Assembly (NCBI GenBank): GCA_003485825.1
Contig: DNHN01000071.1
Coordinates: forward strand, 248-5,281
From: Bacteroidota bacterium
GTDB taxonomy: Bacteria; Bacteroidota; Bacteroidia; NS11-12g; UBA9320
Direction of reading: 5' to 3'
DNA length: 5,034 nucleotides
Shown here: piece after piece, positions 1-4,843 of the stretch
Numbering within the stretch: position 1 is the first letter of the stretch
Layout of the letters: every line of letters starts with the position of its first letter
Program-made: the position numbers and the translations under genes
The notes under the pieces: model-generated
Databases searched by the model: none
Told to the model about the DNA's origin: nothing
Seen by the model: the letters and a program-made list of their open reading frames with translations, nothing else

Positions 1-828
1 TTTGGTCAAGATGATCCTACTAATCCCGATACGTATGAACTGCCATATGAAAGTTTTGATCCGTTGTCTGTTAAAGACATTACTGATCTACCTGTATGGG
101 AGAAAGGATGTGATAGTTCTTACTCATGGGCTAAGAAGTTTAGACATCTTCAAAAGAAAGAAAGTGGCGCTGAGATCGTCGAGACAATTCGTAAGAACAT
201 GATTAACGAATTTAATCCAGAAGGTGATTACGTTCACCCATACTCTAATCAGCGCGCACATTTAGTGCTGACTGGAGGAGAGCCATTAATGAAGCATGCT
301 CAGAATGCTACATTGGATATATGGGACGCTTATAAAATAAAAGAGGACCGAGCTCGCCCTCGTAACATTACATGGGAAACAAATGGAACTCAGGCTCTGA
401 CAGATGATTTTGTTAAGTCGTTTAGTAATAGAGGGTTCTATAGCGGAGAGTTGTTCTTCTCATGTAGTCCCAAACTCTTTACCGTATCTGGGGAAGAGAA
501 TAAGCGAGCTATCGTACCAGAAGTTATTAAGCAATATGACGACCTAGCTAAACTGAATCGAGTAAGATCGCAATCATCTCAAGCACCATGTGGTCAGCTT
601 AAATTTGTAATGGGCACTGGTAAAGAGCAGTGGGACGAACTTGAATATGTGATGAAGCAGATTCGTGATGCAGGGGTTGATTGGCCGGTGTGGATCATGC
701 CGATCGGAGCACGTGAAGAATCACAGCGAGATATAGCTGGCGATGTTGCTAACATGGCACAAGCTAGGGGATACTGTGTATCAGCTAGGGTTCATTGTTA
801 CTTGTGGGGAAATGAGATAGGTGTCTAA
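1..828 (+). CDS. queE: 7-carboxy-7-deazaguanine synthase QueE, phage type (5' end outside window)
   Basis: QueE is a radical SAM enzyme that converts 6-carboxytetrahydropterin to 7-carboxy-7-deazaguanine, the third step of the preQ0 pathway. The frame is open from base 1, so the 275 residues seen lack the N-terminus. Visible QueE features are CDSSYSW at window residues 37-43 (matching the CDTxxxW that carries the third cluster cysteine), TGGEP at about 91-95 (the SAM-binding GGEP motif), ETNGT at about 125-129, SPK at about 155-157, and a C-terminal HCYLWGNEIGV like the usual HxxLWGNxxGV ending. At least 36 residues precede Cys37 without another cysteine, so the first two cluster cysteines must lie upstream of the window, separated from the third by a long insert. 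A TTG at 64 could be taken as a start, but it would remove part of this conserved region, so it is not used. queD follows 3 bases after the stop. The family call is firm; the missing cluster cysteines are inferred. Confidence 0.92.
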   Translation, partial: FGQDDPTNPDTYELPYESFDPLSVKDITDLPVWEKGCDSSYSWAKKFRHLQKKESGAEIVETIRKNMINEFNPEGDYVHPYSNQRAHLVLTGGEPLMKHAQNATLDIWDAYKIKEDRARPRNITWETNGTQALTDDFVKSFSNRGFYSGELFFSCSPKLFTVSGEENKRAIVPEVIKQYDDLAKLNRVRSQSSQAPCGQLKFVMGTGKEQWDELEYVMKQIRDAGVDWPVWIMPIGAREESQRDIAGDVANMAQARGYCVSARVHCYLWGNEIGV

Positions 829-831
829 ATT

Positions 832-1392
832 ATGGTATTAAAGTCTACAAAGTCGTATTATCATCTACCGGTTGCACACATGCAATGGTTTGATACAGAC
901 GAGACGGGTGTGGAATGTACAGGCCCATGTTCTAAGTGGCACGGGTATGATAGATCGGTACATTTTGAGTTTGCTGGTGAAGCTGATGAACATGGTTGGG
1001 TTGTAGGGTTCGGAGACCTCAAGCCCATCAAAGTGTTCCTTGAATATTACTTCGATCATACTGCTCTCATAGGGGCTGACGATCCTCGCATGGAAGATGC
1101 TCTCAAAGCTCGAGATGCCGGCCTGGTAGATCTACGTGTAATGCCATATGGCGTATCCATGGAGATGAGTTCAATATTCATATGGGAGCAGGTTAATCCA
1201 TTCATCTACAGAATGACAGATGGAAGGGTTTACATATCTCGTGTAGAGTGTCGAGAGCACGAAAAGAATTCAGCCTTTATCGAGCTTGATAGCAAAGCAG
1301 CTCTGAAGCAAGGAAAGAGCGCTGAAGATCACTTAGAAATGAAATGGGAATGGGACTTTGTAAAACCTAGCAACATATTGTCGAAATATTAG
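832..1392 (+). CDS. queD: 6-carboxy-5,6,7,8-tetrahydropterin synthase QueD-like
   Basis: This is a T-fold (tunnelling-fold) enzyme that would convert dihydroneopterin triphosphate to 6-carboxytetrahydropterin, the substrate of QueE. The 186 residues make it longer than the roughly 120-residue bacterial QueD, with extra sequence in the middle and at the C-terminus. Visible landmarks are His16 (first zinc ligand), Cys33 three residues before His37-Gly-Tyr39 (the Cys-x3-HGH motif), GWVVGFGDLK at about 55-64 (usual GMVxDFxxLK), Asp75-His76 (catalytic DH), SMEMSSIFIWEQV at about 109-121 (usual PTxENxAxxIxxxV) and Glu139 in VEC (the pterin-binding Glu). The third zinc ligand, normally the second His of HGH, is Tyr39. 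His44 is a possible substitute, but that is inference. The gene sits directly after queE and shares its direction. The ATG at 832 has a modest AGGTG at 819-823. The stop codon lies in the loop of a 13-bp inverted repeat. Confidence 0.88.
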   Translation: MVLKSTKSYYHLPVAHMQWFDTDETGVECTGPCSKWHGYDRSVHFEFAGEADEHGWVVGFGDLKPIKVFLEYYFDHTALIGADDPRMEDALKARDAGLVDLRVMPYGVSMEMSSIFIWEQVNPFIYRMTDGRVYISRVECREHEKNSAFIELDSKAALKQGKSAEDHLEMKWEWDFVKPSNILSKY

Positions 1393-1405
1393 CAATATGT
1401 TGCTA
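1368..1405. repeat. 13-bp perfect inverted repeat over the queD stop codon
   Basis: The arm TAGCAACATATTG (1368-1380) is exactly complementary to CAATATGTTGCTA (1393-1405), with a 12-base loop that contains the queD TAG at 1390-1392. In RNA this would form a long AU-rich stem. No T-run follows the right arm, so it does not look like a classic intrinsic terminator. It may be a processing or stability element, or a protein-binding dyad. The right arm overlaps the -35 box of a weak promoter candidate. Confidence 0.75.
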
Positions 1406-1428
1406 TTGCATACCCTTCCTATTATATA
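1400..1428 (+). promoter_or_regulatory. possible sigma70-type or phage late promoter for the 38-residue gene
   Basis: TTGCTA (1400-1405) and TATATA (1423-1428) are separated by 17 bases, which fits a weak host-type promoter. TATATATA (1423-1430) is also one base from the T4 late-promoter octamer TATAAATA. The region is generally AT-rich, so chance matches are likely. Transcription would begin near 1435 and read the second hairpin and the small gene at 1491. Confidence 0.3.
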
Positions 1429-1431
1429 TAC

Positions 1432-1462
1432 TTGCGACGATTGGAGATCCCCGTCGTCGTAA
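1432..1462 (+). other. second hairpin in the queD-to-small-gene gap
   Basis: TTGCGACGA (1432-1440) can pair with TCGTCGTAA (1454-1462) through nine pairs, one of them G-U. The 13-base loop is purine-rich, then C-rich. It has no following T-run, so it is a poor intrinsic terminator. It lies 28 bases before the ATG of the small gene and would be in its leader if transcription starts near 1435. It could be a leader structure or an mRNA processing site. Confidence 0.4.
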
Positions 1463-1478
1463 TTCAATGATATCCCAC

Positions 1479-1484
1479 AAGGAG
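1479..1484 (+). promoter_or_regulatory. strong ribosome binding site of the 38-residue gene
   Basis: AAGGAG lies six bases before the ATG at 1491, which is nearly ideal spacing. It is the best Shine-Dalgarno match in the window and is the main reason to accept this short gene as real. Confidence 0.75.
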
Positions 1485-1490
1485 AATAAA

Positions 1491-1607
1491 ATGTTTCCGG
1501 TTAGAAACACTGTAGTCGCTTGGCAAAATTTTGCTGGCAATATGTTCATGTTATTTGGCATCCCAGCATTCATGTGCTTTACGATCGCCACTAATATGAC
1601 CGTATAG
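1491..1607 (+). CDS. small hydrophobic, probably membrane, protein of 38 residues
   Basis: This short gene runs from an ATG with a strong AAGGAG to a TAG. The product starts MFPVRNTVVAWQNF and continues with a hydrophobic stretch at about residues 14-33, rich in Phe, Met, Ala, Gly and Ile. That is about one membrane-spanning helix, with an Arg at position 5 on the N-terminal side. I do not recognise a family. It stands apart from the flanking operons: two hairpins and a weak promoter candidate lie upstream, and a strong promoter follows five bases after its stop. It may be separately regulated. Small phage membrane peptides serve in lysis, superinfection exclusion or host takeover, but nothing in the sequence selects one of these. 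That it is translated is inferred from the binding site and the intact frame. Confidence 0.6.
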   Translation: MFPVRNTVVAWQNFAGNMFMLFGIPAFMCFTIATNMTV

Positions 1608-1611
1608 GCTG

Positions 1612-1640
1612 TTGACTTTATGAACTAAACTTTATATAAT
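1612..1640 (+). promoter_or_regulatory. near-consensus sigma70 promoter driving folE2 and downstream genes
   Basis: TTGACT (1612-1617) is one base from the -35 consensus and TATAAT (1635-1640) is a perfect -10 box, with exactly 17 bases between them. Transcription would start near 1647, giving a leader of about 35 bases before the folE2 ATG. The 8-bp palindrome TGTATACA (1640-1647) covers the end of the -10 box and the likely start site. This is the only strong host-type promoter I find, and it suggests early expression of the modification genes by host RNA polymerase. Confidence 0.8.
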
Positions 1641-1672
1641 GTATACACTATTATGATTTATATTTGTTGTGA

Positions 1673-1676
1673 GAGG
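1673..1676 (+). promoter_or_regulatory. ribosome binding site that sets the folE2 start
   Basis: GAGG within GAGAGGTGAG lies five bases before the ATG at 1682. A GTG start at 1676 would place the start codon on the binding site itself, so the ATG at 1682 is preferred. Confidence 0.65.
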
Positions 1677-1681
1677 TGAGA

Positions 1682-2641
1682 ATGAGAAAGAAAGGAAAGA
1701 CTGTAGCGTATAATGATTACTCTGATAAGATGCCAGATCTGGTGTTTGAGTATGATGAAGACTTCTACACTGACGATCTACCTGATCCCCAGGTAGATCC
1801 TGTTTTAGTAGGAGCAAGAATACCATTAAGGAAAGTTGGAATAGCTCCAGTAGATTTACCTATTGTGGTCCAACGACGAGATGGTGGCTCTCAGACTTTA
1901 CAAGCAGAAGCTTCGCTCTACTGCTCACTTGACGATCCGAACGCTAAAGGATTGAATCTTTCTCGCCTCTATTTGTTGATGCATGAGAAGATAAAAGATA
2001 ATCTAACTATCGAAGGTATTAGAGACTCTCTCAAAGAACTTGCTGAGAAGCAAGGCTCTAAGGATGCCTATTGCAAACTTCGATTCAAGTACCCATGGCA
2101 TCAGGATGCCTTACGATCGCGTAAGGATGATGCATCAGGTAAACTCAGTGGTCATATTGCTTACAAGACTGAGATTGAAGGTCAGTACAGAGACGGTGAA
2201 TATAAGTTCTATTTAACTGTAGACTACGTATATTCATCTACGTGTCCATGTTCTTTTGAGTTGGCTAATGATGCTCGTAGTAAGCGTAATGCAGCAGCTA
2301 ATGCCCACTCGCAACGATCTATTATGAAAGTCAAGGTAGAGTTCTCACCCTCCAACGTAGTGTGGATTGAGGATCTTGTTGAGCTGTGTCGCGAAGTCAT
2401 TCCTACCGAAGTACAGATTGTAGTGAAGAGACGTGATGAGCAAGCCTTTGCAGAGCTCAATGGCTCTAATCTACTCTTCTCTGAGGATACGTGTCGTCTA
2501 ATGTATGAGGCTCTCGACAATTGGTATGATCAAGAGAAAGTGTTTGACTTCTCTATTGCAGTCTCACACGAAGAAAGTCTACATCCTTGGAATGCAATTG
2601 CAATAACATCTAAATTTGATACGGAGTCGTCATTAGCATGA
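1682..2641 (+). CDS. folE2: GTP cyclohydrolase IB (FolE2 / MptA family)
   Basis: FolE2 catalyses GTP to 7,8-dihydroneopterin triphosphate, the entry step of folate and 7-deazaguanine synthesis. The 319 residues contain the family landmarks in order: LRKVGIAPVDLPI at about 49-61, KGLNLSRLY at 89-97 (usual KGTHMSRF), TCPCS at 187-191 with the metal-binding Cys188, AHSQRS at 208-213 (usual HNQRS), KRRDE at 249-253 (usual KRPDE), and ESLHP at 298-302 near the C-terminus. The last motif normally reads ExxHxH. Here Trp303 replaces the second His, so metal or substrate binding may differ. Residues 1-45 form an acidic N-terminal extension of no known function. QueF was considered, but these motifs are those of FolE2. 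The gene has its own promoter and binding site, and its TGA overlaps the next ATG by four bases. A phage copy would raise pterin precursor supply for the queD-queE steps. Confidence 0.9.
   Translation: MRKKGKTVAYNDYSDKMPDLVFEYDEDFYTDDLPDPQVDPVLVGARIPLRKVGIAPVDLPIVVQRRDGGSQTLQAEASLYCSLDDPNAKGLNLSRLYLLMHEKIKDNLTIEGIRDSLKELAEKQGSKDAYCKLRFKYPWHQDALRSRKDDASGKLSGHIAYKTEIEGQYRDGEYKFYLTVDYVYSSTCPCSFELANDARSKRNAAANAHSQRSIMKVKVEFSPSNVVWIEDLVELCREVIPTEVQIVVKRRDEQAFAELNGSNLLFSEDTCRLMYEALDNWYDQEKVFDFSIAVSHEESLHPWNAIAITSKFDTESSLA
1775..1806 (+). terminator. terminator-like hairpin early in folE2 (possible attenuator)
   Basis: GATCTACCTG (1775-1784) and CAGGTAGATC (1790-1799) form a perfect 10-bp stem with a 5-base loop, followed by CTGTTTT (1800-1806). 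It lies about 130 bases after the predicted start of transcription and inside the folE2 coding region. The T-run is short and displaced by two bases, so termination would be partial at best. Translating ribosomes would prevent folding, giving a possible coupling of translation to transcription. The stem may also be a by-product of the codons for DLP and QVDP. Confidence 0.3.
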
Positions 2642-2985
2642 ATGAAGGAGTATTCAAGAGTATATGGGTAACATTTCACAAAGAGGGCATTCATTGCTAT
2701 CCGGATGCTCCGGCCGGTGTTGAGTTTCTAGCCCACCCTCATCGTCACATCTTTCACTTCCGAGTAGAGATACAGGTCTTTCATGATGATAGAGAGATAG
2801 AGTTTATTCTATTCAAGCGGGAGTTGGAAGGTCTCTATACCGAAGGCACACTGCAACTTGATTACAAGTCATGTGAGATGATGGCTGATGATCTTGCAGA
2901 TTACATTTTAGATAAATACCCTGAAAGAGAGCTGACCATATCTGTCAGTGAAGATAACGAAAATGGAGCTATCAGCAGGTACTAA
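2638..2985 (+). CDS. diverged T-fold (QueD-like) protein, possible 7-deazaguanine tailoring enzyme
   Basis: I know no assigned function for this 115-residue protein, but its layout parallels QueD. VTFH (11-14) matches the first zinc-ligand His region, with Cys20 behind it. HRH (35-37) followed by FHFRVEIQV resembles HGH plus the first long strand. REIEFILFKREL (52-63) resembles GxVxDFxxLK. KSCEMMADDLADYI (77-90) resembles PTxENxAxxI. LTISVSED (99-106), with Glu105, resembles the closing VxVxET strand. The DH pair typical of QueD is not evident, and Cys20 is much farther from the HxH than in QueD. A different reaction on a pterin or deazaguanine substrate is therefore more likely than duplicate QueD activity. 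It overlaps folE2 by four bases (ATGA), showing translational coupling, and lies between folE2 and dpdA. The nearest upstream binding site, CGGAG at 2622-2626, is rather distant. The fold is a motif-level inference; the role is a guess from context. Confidence 0.6.
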   Translation: MNEGVFKSIWVTFHKEGIHCYPDAPAGVEFLAHPHRHIFHFRVEIQVFHDDREIEFILFKRELEGLYTEGTLQLDYKSCEMMADDLADYILDKYPERELTISVSEDNENGAISRY

Positions 2986-2986
2986 G

Positions 2987-3184
2987 ATGAAAAAATATAC
3001 CGAATATGTAAGCGAAGAAATGACCAAGCCTAAAGTATCCTATAACAAGGCTCGCAAGTGGGTCTTTCATAAGATTGAGAAGACTGACCATACGCATGAT
3101 AGAATGAAGAAAGATTACCACAAAGAATTTGGTAAGCACAACGCCCATCATTTTGATAAAGCAGTATCTGAATATATGGACTAG
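2987..3184 (+). CDS. small Lys/His-rich protein of 65 residues, function unknown
   Basis: The product has 13 Lys and 7 His in 65 residues, with the His concentrated in the second half (DHTHDRMKKDYHKEF and HNAHHFD). It has no signal peptide or membrane segment. The ATG at 2987 is chosen because AGGT (2977-2980) lies six bases upstream and the previous gene stops at 2985. A GTG at 2948 or an ATG at 2963 in the same frame would overlap that gene with no better binding site. I recognise no family. The basic, His-rich composition would suit nucleic-acid or metal binding, but this is only a compositional hint. It shares the folE2-to-dpdA direction and lies 32 bases before dpdA. Confidence 0.6.
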   Translation: MKKYTEYVSEEMTKPKVSYNKARKWVFHKIEKTDHTHDRMKKDYHKEFGKHNAHHFDKAVSEYMD

Positions 3185-3216
3185 ACGAACACCTATATTA
3201 TTATGAGATCTATATT

Positions 3217-4053
3217 ATGCCTATTGACTTTTGTCATATTGCTCCAACTCCACACCTAGAAAACTTTGTCGACGATAGAAATACACATCTTGCTTTAGCT
3301 CACTTAATTGAGACGGATAAAGCATATGAGGACTTTTATCGTGGTCAAAGTAGCTCCACTATCATACTCGATAACTCTGCTTTTGAAATGTATAAGCAGG
3401 GTCGACCTATGTACCCCTCACACAAGCTCATAGAGATGGGCCACCGCATTAGTGCCGACTACATCGTTATGTCGGACTATCCCAATCAGAAAGGTCAAGA
3501 CACTATTGATGCAGCAATTGCATCAGCTCCGGCGTTACGAGATGAGGGATTCAAAACCTTCTTTGTACCTCAGTCTGTAATAGGGGATAAGGAAGACTAC
3601 ATCGATACCTTCAAGTGGGCTGCCTACAGTGACGCTGTGGATTACATTGGTATATCTATTCTAGGTGTACCCAATGCTTATGGTGTAGAAAAAGACAATA
3701 AACTTCAACGCTTCTTGAGTCGCTGGAAAATGATGCGTGAGCTTTCCGATCGTGGCCTTCTACAAGTTGCGCGAGACAACAACAAGAAGATACATTTTCT
3801 TGGAATGGTCGATGGTCCTAATGAGATTGCACTGATGGGAGATCATGCTGCGTACATTGATACGTGGGATAGCTCGGCTGCTGTATGGGCTGGCCTCAAT
3901 GGCATATCATTTGATAGCTCTCCGACAGGCCTTGTAAATGGAAAGTTTGAAGAAGAAGTTGATTTTGACTTCGAGACGTGTGATAATGAATTGTTAGAAA
4001 TAGCTAAGTGCAATGTGAATTATATTGATGAGATCTGTGGAGCAGCACAATGA
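3217..4053 (+). CDS. dpdA: phage DNA guanine transglycosylase DpdA (short, DpdA2-like)
   Basis: DpdA is related to tRNA-guanine transglycosylase. It exchanges guanine in DNA for a 7-deazaguanine base after replication. The 278 residues keep the TIM-barrel landmarks: ILDNSAFEMY (50-59), with Asp52 matching the general-base Asp of DSGGFQ in Tgt; DYIVMSDYP (81-89), with Asp87 at the base-recognition position; YIGISILGVPN (143-153), equivalent to the GGLAVGE substrate loop; and IHFLGMVDGPNE (192-203) followed by IDTWDSS (214-220), with Asp218 at the nucleophile position of IDMFDC. The C-terminal CxCxxC zinc site of Tgt is absent, and the protein is well below Tgt length (about 370-380), as in short phage DpdA proteins. 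It starts at ATG 3217 with a weak GAG upstream, and its stop overlaps the next ATG by four bases. Its place after folE2, queD and queE supports a DNA rather than a tRNA target. Subfamily assignment is from memory and less certain. Confidence 0.85.
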   Translation: MPIDFCHIAPTPHLENFVDDRNTHLALAHLIETDKAYEDFYRGQSSSTIILDNSAFEMYKQGRPMYPSHKLIEMGHRISADYIVMSDYPNQKGQDTIDAAIASAPALRDEGFKTFFVPQSVIGDKEDYIDTFKWAAYSDAVDYIGISILGVPNAYGVEKDNKLQRFLSRWKMMRELSDRGLLQVARDNNKKIHFLGMVDGPNEIALMGDHAAYIDTWDSSAAVWAGLNGISFDSSPTGLVNGKFEEEVDFDFETCDNELLEIAKCNVNYIDEICGAAQ

Positions 4054-4340
4054 GTACGATGTATAGGTTTAACGAAGATGAAATAGTTAAGGAGGCTCTT
4101 GCGTATATTGAGTCGACTTATGCTGGACATTACGTTGGTAATAGAGCTGGCGATAAGAAAGAAGAGATTCAAACTATAGACGTCTGGCGCACTCTTGGTA
4201 TTGAGTCGGAGTCGTGCCAGAGCAACATACTAAAATATATTATGCGCTATGGTAAGAAGGACGGCTTCAATAAGAAGGATCTATTGAAGGTCATTCATTA
4301 CACTGTTCTACTATGGCACTTCACTCAGGATGAGGACTAA
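4050..4340 (+). CDS. DUF3310 family phage protein (possible nucleotide kinase)
   Basis: This 96-residue protein carries the DUF3310 pattern: HYVG (27-30), EEIQTIDVW (38-46) and NILKYIMRYGKKDG followed by NKKDLLKVIHY (59-84), equivalent to the usual N-AxKYxxRxGKKD-xxxDLxKAxxY block. The family is common in phages. Some members, which I believe include the T7 gene 1.7 product, are annotated as nucleotide kinases, so a role in deoxynucleotide supply is plausible but not shown here. GGAG (4039-4042) lies seven bases before the ATG. The gene overlaps dpdA by four bases and shares one base with the next gene in TAATG, so the three are probably translated together. Confidence 0.8.
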   Translation: MSTMYRFNEDEIVKEALAYIESTYAGHYVGNRAGDKKEEIQTIDVWRTLGIESESCQSNILKYIMRYGKKDGFNKKDLLKVIHYTVLLWHFTQDED

Positions 4341-4843
4341 TGAAACATATACTCGGACCTAACTCTAGGTCAACTCTTACTAATGTACGTGATGGAGATA
4401 GTCAACCCAATGCTGTTGATCTTCGACTGGATAAGGTATTCAGTATGGGAACAGGAATCTTCGAGATCTCCAATGATCACAAAAAGCACCGTGCGGGTGG
4501 GACAGCGATTGAACCTGACGAAGAAGGATACTACACACTCCAAGAAGGACGATACGAAGTTGTAATGGAGAATATTGTTAGTGTAGGTGAAGCTGAGGCT
4601 GGATGGGTGATTACTCGTTCAACATTAAATCGTAATGGCCTCTTCCTTACGTCAGGACTTTACGACTCAGGTTACAATGGTATGATGGCTGGCGTGTTAC
4701 ACGTCAACTACATGGCAAGAATTAAGAAAGGTACACGGATAGGTCAATACCTAAGTTTTGATGCTGAATCGCTGAGTTCGTATGATGGGGATTATGGCGT
4801 TGGCAAAATACATGATGATGAAAAATACAAAGGTGAAATATAA
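4340..4843 (+). CDS. dUTPase / dCTP deaminase superfamily protein
   Basis: This superfamily cleaves dUTP to dUMP or deaminates dCTP to dUTP, keeping uracil out of DNA or feeding dTMP synthesis. The 167 residues show QPNAVDLRL (22-30, usual QPxSxDLRLG), WVITRSTLNRNG (89-100, usual GRSSLARxG), LYDSGYNG (107-114, usual IDxGYxG, with Asp109) and KKGTRIGQYL (129-138, usual GxRIxQL). The end EKYKGEI resembles the KYxGQ tail of dCTP deaminases rather than the Gly-rich motif 5 of trimeric dUTPases. The catalytic Glu of dCTP deaminase in the LExxN strand appears to be Leu120 of LHVN, so deamination is doubtful. Activity cannot be chosen from sequence alone. The start shares one base with the preceding stop (TAATG), and GAGG (4332-4335) serves as a close binding site. 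Confidence 0.8.
   Translation: MKHILGPNSRSTLTNVRDGDSQPNAVDLRLDKVFSMGTGIFEISNDHKKHRAGGTAIEPDEEGYYTLQEGRYEVVMENIVSVGEAEAGWVITRSTLNRNGLFLTSGLYDSGYNGMMAGVLHVNYMARIKKGTRIGQYLSFDAESLSSYDGDYGVGKIHDDEKYKGEI

Noticed and set aside
64..828. TTG start giving a 254-residue QueE
   Set aside because: The frame is open to base 1, and the upstream residues are needed for the cluster-binding region, so this is an internal codon.
1632..1826. 64-residue minus-strand frame
   Set aside because: It lies across the folE2 promoter and start, has no binding site, and its sequence shows no family features.
2224..2520. 98-residue minus-strand frame inside folE2
   Set aside because: It is antisense to a conserved part of FolE2 and has no binding site; it is a shadow frame.
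1676..2641. GTG start for folE2 and a QueF assignment
   Set aside because: The GTG overlaps the ribosome binding site, and the ATG at 1682 fits better. CPCS, HSQRS, KRRDE and ESLH motifs are those of FolE2, not QueF.
3193..3218. Direct repeat CTATATTAT before dpdA as a promoter or operator
   Set aside because: The two copies are short and AT-rich, and no matching -35 box was found at the right distance.
4356..4371. GACCTA-ACTC-TAGGTC hairpin just after the dUTPase-family start
   Set aside because: A 6-bp stem with no T-run is too weak to call a regulatory element without conservation data.
4383..4565. 60-residue plus-strand frame inside the dUTPase-family gene
   Set aside because: It is an out-of-frame shadow with no binding site, inside a clear gene.
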